Of a stretch of DNA of 64,000 bases, positions 32,896 to 42,680 are shown in pieces. Position 1 is the stretch's first letter. Every line of letters starts with the position of its first letter. The position numbers and the translations under genes are program-made. This stretch comes from JBMNFI01 sp050949225 (GTDB lineage: Bacteria; Bacillota; Dehalobacteriia; UBA4068), in contig JBMNFI010000001.1 of the NCBI GenBank assembly GCA_050949225.1, positions 248,001 to 312,000 on the forward strand, in the 5' to 3' direction. The notes below the pieces were generated by a model that was not told the origin of the DNA, searched no databases, and saw nothing but the letters and a program-made list of their open reading frames with translations.

Positions 32896-35556
32896 TTAGG
32901 TAAACAAAGCCAAACGCTCTTGAAGCGCTTGCAATTTTTCTTGATATTCCTGCTCTTTGGCACGTTCCTTTTCTACCACTGCAGCAGGTGCTTTAGCGAT
33001 AAAATCATGATTATTTAATTTCCCTTTTAAGCGTTTAAGCTCATTTTCTATATTTTTGAGCTCTTTTTGCAAACGCTTGGTTTCCTTTTCGATATCAATC
33101 AGCTCTTTAAACGGCAAATAAATCTCCACACCGTGCACATGAGCTGAAATAGTTTGCTCCGGAGCCGGGCTGCCTTTGGTGCCGATCTCAATTTCAGAGA
33201 CCTGTGCCAAAGCCTTGATATAACTTGCGCCCTCCTCTAAAACAGCGCCAAGATCGGCATCAACAAACAGCATAACCTCCGCTTTTTTCCCAGGAGAAAC
33301 CTTCATCTCCGCCCGAATATTTCTGATGGCACGGATCACATCCATCACTATCTGCATTTTATTTTTACTGTCATCATATTGTTGCAGCTGCTTAACCTGC
33401 GGATAAGGCGCCAGCATAATAGTTTCACCTCTATGCGGCAAATGCTGCCATAGCTCTTCGGTGATAAAAGGCATAAAAGGGTGCAATACCTGTAACAGCT
33501 GACGTAAAACCAGCGAAAGAATATATTGCGCCGTATAACGCTCCTCTTTACTGCCTTGATAAAGACGTATTTTGGCAATTTCTACATACCAATCACAAAA
33601 TTTATCCCAAGCAAAATCATAAATTTCCCGAGCCGCCTCACCCAGTTCATATTTTGTCAAATTATGGTTAACAGAGGCCACGGCAGAACGCAAGGACTCT
33701 AAAATCCAATAATCCGCCAGCTCCAGCTGGGGCTCTTGCCGACCCTCAGAAAAATCCTCTTCATAATCTTCAAGATTCATCAAAACAAAGCGACTGGCAT
33801 TCCAAACTTTATTGGCAAAATTTCTGGCCGCTTCCAGACGCTCTTCTTGAAAACGTAAATCATTACCGGGGGTATTACCGGTCACCAGCGTAAAACGTAA
33901 AGCATCAGCGCCATATTTTTCAATAATTTCCAAAGGGTCAATACCATTGCCTAGTGATTTAGACATTTTACGACCCTGAGCATCCAACACTAAACCATGA
34001 ATAAAAACATCCTCAAATGGTTTTTCATTCATAAATTCCAGGCCGCAAAAAATCATCCGTGCCACCCAAAAAAAGATAATATCACGACCGGTCACCAGTA
34101 CGCCGGTGGGATAAAAGTCCTCTAAATCGGCTGTTTGCTCCGGCCAACCCAAAGTGGAAAAAGGCCATAAGGCAGAAGAAAACCAGGTGTCTAAAACATC
34201 AGGATCCTGCCGTAAATCAGTAGAGCCGCAGCTGGGGCAACTGGTCGGATCCTCAAGGCAACAGATTTCCTCACCACAAGCTTCACAATACCACACGGGA
34301 ATACGATGCCCCCACCACAGCTGACGTGAGATGCACCAATCACGAATATTTTCCATCCAATCCAGATAAGTTTTTGTAAAACGGGCAGGAACAAATTTGA
34401 TATCACCCTGTTTTACAGCCTTAATCGCAGGCTCTGCCAGAGGCGCCATTTTGACAAACCATTGCGGAGAAACCAGCGGCTCCACCACCGTATTACAGCG
34501 GTAACATTCGCCGACAGAGTGCTGCAGCTCGCTGACCCCTTCTAAAAGACCCAGCCTTTTAAACTCTTCAACAATTTTTTCTCGCGCCTCTAAAACCTCC
34601 ATACCGGCATATTTACCTGCCGCGGCGCTCATTTTGCCATCTCTGCCGATCACCGTAAACTGCTCTAAGTGATGCCGCTTACCCATTTCAAAGTCATTGG
34701 GATCATGAGCCGGGGTAATTTTTACGGCACCGCTGCCAAATTGCGGATCAACGTAATCATCGGCGATCACAGGAATTTCTCTTTCCATAATTGGTAAAAT
34801 CAACAGTTTTCCCACGCTGTCCTGATAACGCTCATCCTGCGGATGCACCGCCACCGCCGTATCACCCAGTAAGGTTTCCGGACGAGTGGTCGCCACCACA
34901 ACATAACCGCTGCCATCAGCAAAAGGATAACGCAAATGCCATAAATGACCACTGCGCTCCTGATGCTCTACCTCTATATCAGAAATAGTGGTTTGACATT
35001 TGCTGCACCAATTGACCAAATAGTTGCCGCGATAAATCAGCCCTTTTTCATAAAGAGCCACAAAAACCTTGCGCACTGCCTTAGAGCAGCCCTCATCAAG
35101 CGTAAAGCGCTCCCTTTGCCAATCACAGGAAGAGCCCAAAAGACGCAACTGCTTGCTGATTCTTTTATGATAATAATCCTTCCACTGCCAAGTTTTTTCA
35201 ATGAAGGCTTCCCGCCCCAAATCATCCTTAGTCAGCCCTTCAGCAGCTAACGCTTCCTCAACCTTGGCTTGAGTCGCAATGCCGGCATGATCAGTCCCCG
35301 GCAGCCAGAGAGTGCGAAATCCCTGCATGCGGCGCCAGCGAGTCAAAATATCCTGCATGGTTTCATCTAAAGCATGTCCCATATGCAGCTGCCCTGTGAC
35401 ATTAGGGGGCGGCATCACAATGGCAAACGGCTTGCCCTCACTATTGACATCGGCACTGAAATAGCCCTTTTCCTCCCAAATCTGATACCATTTACCTTCC
35501 ACCTCTTGTGGATTGTAGCCGGTAGAAAGCTCTTGCGCTTGCCTCTGCTTGTCCAA
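32896..35556 (-). CDS. valS: valyl-tRNA synthetase
   Basis: ValS charges tRNA-Val. The 886-residue product has the HIGH-type motif in PPPNVTGQLHMGHAL near residue 50, an editing domain (residues about 190-340, with TTRPETLLGDTAV), a zinc-binding CxxC pair (CEACGEEICC and CPSCGS) and the KMSKS loop in GRKMSKSLGNGIDP near residue 525. A C-terminal coiled-coil arm (ETKRLQKELKNIENELKRLK) ends the chain. The start codon is TTG at 35556, with AGGAGG 7 nt upstream. No T-box leader is visible. Confidence 0.97.
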   Translation of the reverse strand: MDKQRQAQELSTGYNPQEVEGKWYQIWEEKGYFSADVNSEGKPFAIVMPPPNVTGQLHMGHALDETMQDILTRWRRMQGFRTLWLPGTDHAGIATQAKVEEALAAEGLTKDDLGREAFIEKTWQWKDYYHKRISKQLRLLGSSCDWQRERFTLDEGCSKAVRKVFVALYEKGLIYRGNYLVNWCSKCQTTISDIEVEHQERSGHLWHLRYPFADGSGYVVVATTRPETLLGDTAVAVHPQDERYQDSVGKLLILPIMEREIPVIADDYVDPQFGSGAVKITPAHDPNDFEMGKRHHLEQFTVIGRDGKMSAAAGKYAGMEVLEAREKIVEEFKRLGLLEGVSELQHSVGECYRCNTVVEPLVSPQWFVKMAPLAEPAIKAVKQGDIKFVPARFTKTYLDWMENIRDWCISRQLWWGHRIPVWYCEACGEEICCLEDPTSCPSCGSTDLRQDPDVLDTWFSSALWPFSTLGWPEQTADLEDFYPTGVLVTGRDIIFFWVARMIFCGLEFMNEKPFEDVFIHGLVLDAQGRKMSKSLGNGIDPLEIIEKYGADALRFTLVTGNTPGNDLRFQEERLEAARNFANKVWNASRFVLMNLEDYEEDFSEGRQEPQLELADYWILESLRSAVASVNHNLTKYELGEAAREIYDFAWDKFCDWYVEIAKIRLYQGSKEERYTAQYILSLVLRQLLQVLHPFMPFITEELWQHLPHRGETIMLAPYPQVKQLQQYDDSKNKMQIVMDVIRAIRNIRAEMKVSPGKKAEVMLFVDADLGAVLEEGASYIKALAQVSEIEIGTKGSPAPEQTISAHVHGVEIYLPFKELIDIEKETKRLQKELKNIENELKRLKGKLNNHDFIAKAPAAVVEKERAKEQEYQEKLQALQERLALFT

Positions 35557-35660
35557 TCTATTTCCTCCTTGTGAAAATTTTACAGAAAGAAACTCTGCTA
35601 AAATTCTTTAATAATCTTTTCAAAGCTTATAAATTCTCGTTTATTTGCTGTTTTTCCTGC

Positions 35661-36119
35661 CTATTTAGGATCATCTTTCGTCTTTTCCTCATCATCTTTG
35701 TCGTTCTCAGGTTTTTCTTCTTCCGTTTTTTGCCCTTTTTTAAGCCCGCCCAAAATATCCCGACGTGCCTGAACAAGATTATGCCCAAAAAGAGCGCCTG
35801 TCACAGACAGTAAAAGAATGACCGCCGCCAGGCGAATCAGCAGTTGAAATTCCCATAAAATGGGTAAAAACCACAATAAAAGACCCAAGGCAATTACCAT
35901 AAGAATTATGCCATAATGCAGACCTTTTCTTATTGTATGCCCTGGAAGGGTATGGATTCCGCACACTGTACCGCCGGCAAAAACCGTGGCACATAACCAA
36001 ATCAAGAAAAAAAGGTGCACGTCACAGACTTCACTTGCAAAAGTGCCTATAAGATATAAAACAAATCCTCCTGTAAGCAAAAACACCAGCGTTACCAAAA
36101 GACCCCTTTTGATTGCCAT
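35661..36119 (-). CDS. four-TM membrane protein, possibly TIGR04086 family
   Basis: The 152-residue product has about four membrane segments (LLVTLVFLLTGGFVLYLIGT, LFFLIWLCATVFAGGTVCGI, GIILMVIALGLLLWFLPIL, AAVILLLSVTGALFGHNLV) in about 115 residues, then an acidic and lysine-rich soluble tail (EEEKPENDKDDEEKTKDD). Size, glycine spacing in the membrane part and context in Clostridia suggest the TIGR04086/DUF3792 family, of unknown role, but the match is by eye. GGGGAG precedes the ATG. It stands between valS and the phosphatase gene, all on one strand. Confidence 0.75.
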   Translation of the reverse strand: MAIKRGLLVTLVFLLTGGFVLYLIGTFASEVCDVHLFFLIWLCATVFAGGTVCGIHTLPGHTIRKGLHYGIILMVIALGLLLWFLPILWEFQLLIRLAAVILLLSVTGALFGHNLVQARRDILGGLKKGQKTEEEKPENDKDDEEKTKDDPK

Positions 36120-36216
36120 TTTACCACTCCCCTAAAATATTTCTATATTTTATGGGGAAAAAGGCGGCCTTATGCTTATTTTTTGCTCTCTTTTGCTATC
36201 TTTAGAAGTCAACCGA

Positions 36217-37194
36217 TCATTTTTGCACCGTAAAAAGACATTTTTCCTGCTCCTCTTCTGTCAACAAATGCTGATATAAATACCCCTCACGAACACCAAA
36301 ACGGCTGATAACAATATTGTCTATTTCCAATTTTTTGGCTATTTGATAAAAAAGAATAATCCCCGGCACCGCCGTTAAAACGCGGGTCAAGCAAATTTTA
36401 CTGATTGTATTATTAACCTTTTCAGGATCTGCCAGAGTCGCTTGATAAATCTTTTCCAGATCACCAAAGCTCATTTCATAACCATGCGTAGGTGCCTTTT
36501 TCTGTTTATTATGACGATCCAGGCGACTTAAAATGCGAGCGGTACCGCCCACACCTACAAAAATTTTATAAGGGTCAAAAACAGCAGGGAATTCCTTTTC
36601 CAGCTGCTCTTGAACATAAGCATCCAAATCCTGCAGATTTTCTTTGCGTGGCAATAAGCTATCGATAAATTTGCTGCGCATGCTTAAACTACCCAAAGGC
36701 AAAATCAATGATTTGGCATACTTACCTTTAGAAATCTTGACAATCTGCGAGCTGCCACCACCCACATCAACAATGCAGGCGTTTTTACCCGGTAAAAACG
36801 CCGAAGTCAGCAAATTGCCATCGATTAAACCGGCTTTTTTCACACCCAGATAAGCATAATAAGCTTCCCTTTCACTACCCAGAACATCGATGGAAAGCCC
36901 CAGATTTTCATAAACTTCTTTGACCAGTTGATCACAGTTTTGTGCCGCCCGCAGCGGTGCGGTGCCAAAAATGCCCAGTTCCTTAACCTTAAAAACTTTG
37001 GCCAAATTATAATATTGATCCAATATCTCCAGTAAATTTTCCCGCCCTTGCGCTGATAATTTGCCCTCTTTTAAAGCATCAATCAGGCCTACTGCCCTTG
37101 TTTCATTAAAAATAGCTGTTACTTTATGACGTTTTTTATTAAAAATCACCAAGCGCACATTGTTACTGCCGATATCTACTATGCCGTAATGCAT
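36217..37194 (-). CDS. Ppx/GppA family exopolyphosphatase
   Basis: The 325-residue product is an actin-fold phosphatase of the Ppx/GppA family: YGIVDIGSNNVRLVIF at the N-terminus, GIFGTAPLRAAQN near residue 85, IVDVGGGSSQIVKI near 140 and FVGVGGTARIL near 215. Such enzymes cleave polyphosphate or pppGpp. The C-terminal extension of long Ppx proteins is absent, so it is the short form. GGGGGAG precedes the ATG. Confidence 0.93.
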   Translation of the reverse strand: MHYGIVDIGSNNVRLVIFNKKRHKVTAIFNETRAVGLIDALKEGKLSAQGRENLLEILDQYYNLAKVFKVKELGIFGTAPLRAAQNCDQLVKEVYENLGLSIDVLGSEREAYYAYLGVKKAGLIDGNLLTSAFLPGKNACIVDVGGGSSQIVKISKGKYAKSLILPLGSLSMRSKFIDSLLPRKENLQDLDAYVQEQLEKEFPAVFDPYKIFVGVGGTARILSRLDRHNKQKKAPTHGYEMSFGDLEKIYQATLADPEKVNNTISKICLTRVLTAVPGIILFYQIAKKLEIDNIVISRFGVREGYLYQHLLTEEEQEKCLFTVQK

Positions 37195-37277
37195 AAAATC
37201 TCCCCCTATTATTAACTTTCCCCCTTAACAATAAGTATCTTTTTCCAACAATTTTATTCAAGTGAGGCATCTTGCTT

Positions 37278-37898
37278 TTAGTCGTCTTTGCCAAGAATAA
37301 AATCCTCGGCCAAGCTGAGGAGCCGCTCTTTACCTTCTCTGGTAACTGCGGAAAAAACTACCAGATCGCTGCGGGCAGCTCCCAATTCATCAGCAATCAT
37401 CTGCAAATGCTTTTCTCTGCGCCCGCGACTAATTTTATCGGCCTTACCGGCAACCAGCAGTAAGCGGTAACCGGCATTTTTTAAAATATCATAAACAATT
37501 TTATCCTGCTCTGAGGGTTTATGGCGAATATCCACAATTTGCCAGCAATATTTAGCGCCCTTTCGTGATTGCAAAAACTCATCAATCATCGACAGCCACT
37601 TGTCACGCTCACTTTTTGAGACCTTGGCATAACCATAACCGGGCAAATCCACCAGATACCAGGACTTTTCACCCTCACGAGTCACAGCATCCAAGCGAAA
37701 AAAGTTCAAAAGACGTGTTTTGCCCGGCTGACCCGAGGTACGGGCCAGATTTTTACGATTAACTAGGGTATTGATCAAAGAAGATTTGCCCACATTAGAA
37801 CGCCCCAGAAAGACTATTTCCGGCAATTCCTGCAAAGGATATTGGCTTTTTTTGACCGCCGAAAGTTCCAAATCGGCGTTTTTTATCTTCATAACCAT
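37278..37898 (-). CDS. engB: ribosome biogenesis GTP-binding protein EngB
   Basis: EngB (YsxC) is an essential GTPase for assembly of the large ribosomal subunit. The 206-residue product has G1 GRSNVGKSSLIN near residue 32, the G2 Thr in RTSGQPGKTR, G3 DLPGYGYAKVS near residue 84 and a variant G4 in VAGKADKIS near 150. Length is typical. It follows lon by about 190 bp on the same strand, the usual lon-engB order in Bacillota. Confidence 0.96.
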   Translation of the reverse strand: MVMKIKNADLELSAVKKSQYPLQELPEIVFLGRSNVGKSSLINTLVNRKNLARTSGQPGKTRLLNFFRLDAVTREGEKSWYLVDLPGYGYAKVSKSERDKWLSMIDEFLQSRKGAKYCWQIVDIRHKPSEQDKIVYDILKNAGYRLLLVAGKADKISRGRREKHLQMIADELGAARSDLVVFSAVTREGKERLLSLAEDFILGKDD

Positions 37899-38056
37899 CG
37901 GGCCTGCTCCTTAATTTATTAAACAACTTATTCTATAATTATACCATATTTATCATTATTTAGCCACCACGGATTAGACCTCTGCCAAGTGACTTAAATT
38001 CATTAAAAGTCAACCTTTTCCCATCCCGGATCTAAACCCTTTTCTTGACACGCCAA

Positions 38057-38086
38057 CAAAAAACCCCTGCAAAAAGGGGTTTTTTA
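38057..38086 (-). terminator. terminator of lon
   Basis: AAAAAACCCCT and AGGGGTTTTTT around a short loop, overlapping the sequence just after the lon stop. Confidence 0.9.
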
Positions 38087-38091
38087 ATTTT

Positions 38092-40503
38092 TTACTGGGC
38101 GCTCTTCTCTAAAAGACAGAGATCTAAAACTTCGGACATTTCTTTAACAAAATGGAATTTCAGCTTACGTCTGATGGCGGCGGGAATTTCCTCCAGATCT
38201 TTTTCGTTTTCCGCCGGTAGAATCAATTTATTAATGCCGCCGCGCTGTGCCGCCAGTACTTTTTCCTTGACACCGCCAATCGGCAAAATATGACCGCGCA
38301 AAGTGATCTCCCCGGTCATCGCAATATCATCACGCACAGCTCGTCCGGTCAGCTCTGATGCCAAGGCAGTAGCCATGGTAATGCCGGCCGAAGGGCCATC
38401 TTTGGGGATTGCACCTTCAGGTACATGCACATGAAGATTGATTTTATCCTCTAAATCATTACTAATAGCCAGCTGATCGGCGATAGAGAGGATATAAGTT
38501 AGGGCTGCCTGCATACTTTCTTTCATCACATCGCCCAAATGTCCGGTGACAGTAATTTTCCCCTTACCGGGCAGCGATTGCACCTCAATTAACAGCAGCT
38601 CTCCGCCCAATTGAGTCCAGGCTAAACCGGTGGCCACACCAACCTGCGGCCGAGCCTCTTTTTTACCAAAAGCAAAACGAGTAATCCCCAGATAATGGGC
38701 CAGATTTTTTTCCGTCACTTTAAAAGGTGTTTTTTTACCCAAAACGATATCATAACCACCCTTGCGGCAAATTTTAGCGATTTGCCGCTCTAGGCTGCGC
38801 ACCCCGGCTTCCCTCGTATAATGCCTGATCATGCTGCGTATGGCATTATCAGAAAGTTGTAATTGATCTTCCTTAATCCCATGCTCCTTTAATTGTTTTG
38901 GCAATAAATGACTTTTGGCGATATTGAGTTTTTCATCCTCTATATAGCTGGAAATTTCAATTATCTCCATGCGGTCTTGCAGGGGTGTAGGAATATTATG
39001 CTGCACATTTGCAGTGGTTAAAAACAGCACCTTGGAAAGGTCAAAAGGTATCTCCAAATAATGGTCGGCAAAAGTATTATTTTGCTCCGGATCCAAAACT
39101 TCCAAAAGGGCGCTGGAAGGGTCACCCTTATAATCACTGCCTAATTTATCAATTTCATCCAGTAAAAACAGCGGATTATTACTGCCGGCTGTCTTGATAT
39201 TTTGCAGAATTTTACCAGGCATTGAGCCAATATAGGTACGGCGATGCCCACGGATTTCCGCCTCATCACGCATACCCCCTAAAGACATGCGGACAAAATT
39301 ACGGTTCAACGCACGAGCAATGGAACGCGCCAAAGAGGTTTTTCCCACACCGGGCGGCCCCACCAGACATAAAATCGGGCCTTTGAGCGATTTTTTCAGT
39401 TGACTGGCCGCGATATATTCCAAAATACGCTCTTTGACCTTTGTTAAGCCGTAATGATCCTCGTTTAAAATTTCTTCTGCACGTTTTAAATCCAGATTAT
39501 CCTTCGTGTATTTACCCCAAGGCAATTCAAGCATCCAATCAATATAGTTGCGCACCACCGCAGCCTCTGCCACTGCCTGCGGCATTCTTTCCAAGCGATC
39601 AATCTCTTTATTGACCTTCAAAAAGGCCTCTTTGGGCATTTTTAACTTTTTCGCCTGCTGGCGCAGCTCATCAGCCTCCTGCATAACATCCTCATGATCA
39701 CCCAGCTCTTCATGAATAGCTTTTAATTGTTCACGCAGATAATATTCTTTTTGACTTTTTTCCACCTGCTGATGAACTTTTTGCGCAATCACTCTTTCCA
39801 ACTCGGAAATTTCGATCTCCCGATCAATGGCCGCAATCAAGTTCTCCATGCGCTGATTAATCGACAGCTCTTCTAAAAGCTTTTGCCGATCATCCGCATT
39901 CAGCGACACATAAGAACACACCGTATCACATAAAACACCGGCGTCACGTTCGCTGGACATATTCAGCAGCAGCTCCGAAATTAAAAGCTTAGTGGCCTTG
40001 GCATAATTTTTAAAACTACGCACCAGGATGCGCATTAAGGCCTCTACCCGCAATTCATCCTCCAGCAAGGTTTCATTAAGCCGCTGCACATTGGCCATAA
40101 TATACGGTTCAGACTGCGTACAACTAAGCATTTTGGCACGATACAAACCTTCTGTCATAATGCGAATGGAACCGCCGGGCAGTTTGACCAATTGCTTAAT
40201 TCTGCCCACGGTACCAATTTCATAAATATCTTCCTCCTGCGGAAAATCAATTTTCGGATCTTTTTGCATCGACAAAAAGATCAGCGCCTGGTCATCCGCC
40301 ATGGCATAATCAATCGCCTCAATCGAGCGCTCTCTTCCCACATCAAAATTAACCTCTGTATGAGGGAACAACAGCATTCCTCTTAAAGGCAGCACAGGCA
40401 GGGCAGCTATATTTTCATCTGCGGCCGTCAAGCCGGGCAGATATTGTTTATCAAGATTATTTCCGCTATCAACCGGGTTTTCCAAACTTTGCCATTTTTC
40501 CAT
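38092..40503 (-). CDS. lon: ATP-dependent protease La
   Basis: Lon degrades misfolded and regulatory proteins in the cytoplasm. The 803-residue product starts at ATG 40503 (MEKWQSLENP), where GAGGAA lies 9 nt upstream. The N-terminal substrate domain begins at VLPLRGMLLFPHTEVNF. The AAA module has Walker A in GPPGVGKTSLARS near residue 380 and Walker B in FLLDEIDKL near 445. The protease domain holds the catalytic Ser in PKDGPSAGITMA near residue 710 and the Lys in GGVKEKVLAAQRGG near 755. It is followed by its own terminator and separated from clpX by another. Confidence 0.97.
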   Translation of the reverse strand: MEKWQSLENPVDSGNNLDKQYLPGLTAADENIAALPVLPLRGMLLFPHTEVNFDVGRERSIEAIDYAMADDQALIFLSMQKDPKIDFPQEEDIYEIGTVGRIKQLVKLPGGSIRIMTEGLYRAKMLSCTQSEPYIMANVQRLNETLLEDELRVEALMRILVRSFKNYAKATKLLISELLLNMSSERDAGVLCDTVCSYVSLNADDRQKLLEELSINQRMENLIAAIDREIEISELERVIAQKVHQQVEKSQKEYYLREQLKAIHEELGDHEDVMQEADELRQQAKKLKMPKEAFLKVNKEIDRLERMPQAVAEAAVVRNYIDWMLELPWGKYTKDNLDLKRAEEILNEDHYGLTKVKERILEYIAASQLKKSLKGPILCLVGPPGVGKTSLARSIARALNRNFVRMSLGGMRDEAEIRGHRRTYIGSMPGKILQNIKTAGSNNPLFLLDEIDKLGSDYKGDPSSALLEVLDPEQNNTFADHYLEIPFDLSKVLFLTTANVQHNIPTPLQDRMEIIEISSYIEDEKLNIAKSHLLPKQLKEHGIKEDQLQLSDNAIRSMIRHYTREAGVRSLERQIAKICRKGGYDIVLGKKTPFKVTEKNLAHYLGITRFAFGKKEARPQVGVATGLAWTQLGGELLLIEVQSLPGKGKITVTGHLGDVMKESMQAALTYILSIADQLAISNDLEDKINLHVHVPEGAIPKDGPSAGITMATALASELTGRAVRDDIAMTGEITLRGHILPIGGVKEKVLAAQRGGINKLILPAENEKDLEEIPAAIRRKLKFHFVKEMSEVLDLCLLEKSAQ

Positions 40504-40625
40504 ATTAAAATTCCTCATTCCAATGTAATACATTTCATTTTAACACAAATGTCAACTTAATTAAAGCTACTTAATCCCACACTTTTCTATATCTTATTAT
40601 CAGAGTCAATCTTCCGTGCATTCCT

Positions 40626-40667
40626 AAAAAGAGCGCACCCTGTACCATTAGGGACGACGCTCTTTTA
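40626..40667 (-). terminator. terminator of clpX
   Basis: AAAAAGAGCG and CGCTCTTTT flank a loop that contains an inner CCCT/AGGG pair; it lies between clpX and lon. Confidence 0.85.
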
Positions 40668-40713
40668 TTAATTGTTCCACAATTCTTCATATTATATAAG
40701 TCAGACAAGTTTT

Positions 40714-41961
40714 TTAAGCCGTAACATCGTCAGCCTTTACCGACGGTGGAGCAGTAATCAAAATCGGTGCTTCCTTGTGTTCTACAGCATCTTTGGTGAT
40801 TACACATTTGACAACATCATCCCGAGAAGGAATATCAAACATTACATCACGCATCAAATCCTCCAAAATCGCCCGCAAACCACGAGCACCGGTATTACGC
40901 CTAATCGCTTCTTCTGCCACGGCGACCAGAGCATCTTCCTTAAACTCCAGGTCCACACCATCTAAAAACAGTAATTTTTCATACTGCTTGGTTAAAGCAT
41001 TTTTAGGCTCTTTTAAAACCCTGACCAAATCCGTTGCATCCAAAGCCTGTAACGAGACAATTATGGGCAACCGCCCCACAAATTCCGGAATCAAACCAAA
41101 TTTTAGCAAATCCTCCGGCAAAACCTTAGTCAAAATATTAGCTTTTTGTAACTCTTTTTTGCTCTTAAGGTCAGAGCCAAAGCCCATCATGCTTTTACCC
41201 AAACGATTCTGAATAATCTCTTCTATCCCACCAAAAGCACCACCGCAAATAAAGAGAATATTGCTGGTATCCAACTGGATAAAATCCTGATGAGGATGTT
41301 TGCGCCCGCCTTGTGGCGGCACGCTTGCAACCGTCCCTTCTAAAATTTTTAACAAGGTCTGCTGCACCCCTTCACCGGAAACATCACGCGTGATAGAGGG
41401 GTTTTCCGATTTACGAGCAATCTTATCTATTTCATCGATATAGATGATGCCTTTTTCCGCTCTTTCAACGTCATAATCAGCCGACTGAATCAGTTTTAAA
41501 AGGATGTTTTCCACATCTTCACCCACATAACCGGCCTCCGTCAGCGAAGTGGCATCAGCCATGGCAAACGGCACATTAAGCACGCGTGCCAGGGTTTCCG
41601 CTAACAGCGTCTTACCAGAGCCGGTGGGGCCAAGCATCACAATATTACTCTTTTGTAATTCCACATCGTCTTCCTGATCATTGCTGGAAATCCGTTTATA
41701 ATGATTATAAACAGCCACCGACAAGGACTTTTTGGCCGCATCCTGCCCAATCACATATTGATTTAAGATATCGTTGATCTCTTGTGGCTTAGGGATTTCC
41801 CAAGGCTCCTCCTTAGCAGTTAAAATCTCGTCCTCTTGCAGGATCTCCATGCAGAGATCGATACATTCATTGCAAATATAAGCGCCGGGACCGGCAATCA
41901 GTTTTTTTGCCTGTGATTGCGGTTTACCGCAAAAAGAGCATTTTTCTTCTTTGTTTGTCAT
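40714..41961 (-). CDS. clpX: ATP-dependent Clp protease ATP-binding subunit ClpX
   Basis: ClpX unfolds substrates and feeds them to ClpP. The 415-residue product starts at ATG 41961 (MTNKEEKCSFCGK), after GGGAG. The zinc finger uses CSFC and CNEC (residues 8-38). The AAA module has GPTGSGKTLLAET near residue 118 and IIYIDEIDKIA near 180, and the substrate-gripping YVGEDVEN and the RKHPHQDF region follow. An IGF-type ClpP-contact loop is less clear but MGFGSDL lies in that region. It is 28 bp after clpP. Confidence 0.97.
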   Translation of the reverse strand: MTNKEEKCSFCGKPQSQAKKLIAGPGAYICNECIDLCMEILQEDEILTAKEEPWEIPKPQEINDILNQYVIGQDAAKKSLSVAVYNHYKRISSNDQEDDVELQKSNIVMLGPTGSGKTLLAETLARVLNVPFAMADATSLTEAGYVGEDVENILLKLIQSADYDVERAEKGIIYIDEIDKIARKSENPSITRDVSGEGVQQTLLKILEGTVASVPPQGGRKHPHQDFIQLDTSNILFICGGAFGGIEEIIQNRLGKSMMGFGSDLKSKKELQKANILTKVLPEDLLKFGLIPEFVGRLPIIVSLQALDATDLVRVLKEPKNALTKQYEKLLFLDGVDLEFKEDALVAVAEEAIRRNTGARGLRAILEDLMRDVMFDIPSRDDVVKCVITKDAVEHKEAPILITAPPSVKADDVTA

Positions 41962-41989
41962 AGTTTCTCCCTTAAAAAATCTTAACTGG

Positions 41990-42592
41990 TTATTTCTTTT
42001 CCTTTTTTTCACGGTGTTTAACCACTCGATCAATCAAGCCGTAGGCCTTAGCTTCTTCAGCATCCATGAAAAAATCACGGTCCGTATCCTCTGAAATTTT
42101 CTCTAAAGTTTGACCGGTGCGATCAGCCAAAATCTTATTGATCAGATCTTTAGTGCGCATAATACGTTTCGCTTGAATCTCAATATCCGATGCCTGACCT
42201 TGCGCGCCACCCATCGGCTGGTGGATCATAATCTCACTGTTTGGTAAAGCCAGGCGTTTGCCGGCTTGACCTGCGCCCAGTAAAAACGCTCCCATGCTGG
42301 CAGCTAACCCCAGGCAAATAGTAGAAACTTCACATGAAATATATTGCATAGTGTCATAAATAGCCATGCCGGCAGTTACCGAGCCGCCGGGACTGTTAAT
42401 GTACAGCATGATATCTTTTTCCGGATCTTCCGCTTCCAAAAACAGCAATTGGGCAATCACTAGGTTTGCCACATTATCATCAATAGCGCTGCCCAAAAAG
42501 ATCACTCGATCTTTTAATAAACGTGAATAGATATCATAGGAACGCTCTCCTCTGTTGGTTTGCTCAACTACCATTGGTACTAAAATGCTCAT
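41990..42592 (-). CDS. clpP: ATP-dependent Clp protease proteolytic subunit
   Basis: ClpP is the serine protease barrel used by ClpX and ClpC. The 200-residue product has the catalytic Ser in GLAASMGAFLLGAG near residue 100, His in EIMIHQPMGGAQGQASD near 125 and Asp in DTDRDFFMDAEEAKAYGLI near 175. The ATG at 42592 has GGAGG 6 nt upstream; a GTG codon just before it is too close. The order tig-clpP-clpX-lon is standard for Bacillota. Confidence 0.97.
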   Translation of the reverse strand: MSILVPMVVEQTNRGERSYDIYSRLLKDRVIFLGSAIDDNVANLVIAQLLFLEAEDPEKDIMLYINSPGGSVTAGMAIYDTMQYISCEVSTICLGLAASMGAFLLGAGQAGKRLALPNSEIMIHQPMGGAQGQASDIEIQAKRIMRTKDLINKILADRTGQTLEKISEDTDRDFFMDAEEAKAYGLIDRVVKHREKKEKK

Positions 42593-42680
42593 CACGCACC
42601 TCCATGTGTTATATCATTTATACCCGCATCACAGTAAAAATATACTGGATTAACGCTTTTTTTACTTAATAATTTATCTT

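Noticed and set aside
35557..35660. T-box leader for valS
   Set aside because: The gap to the next gene is only about 100 bp and holds no T-box sequence or terminator; the same applies to trpS.
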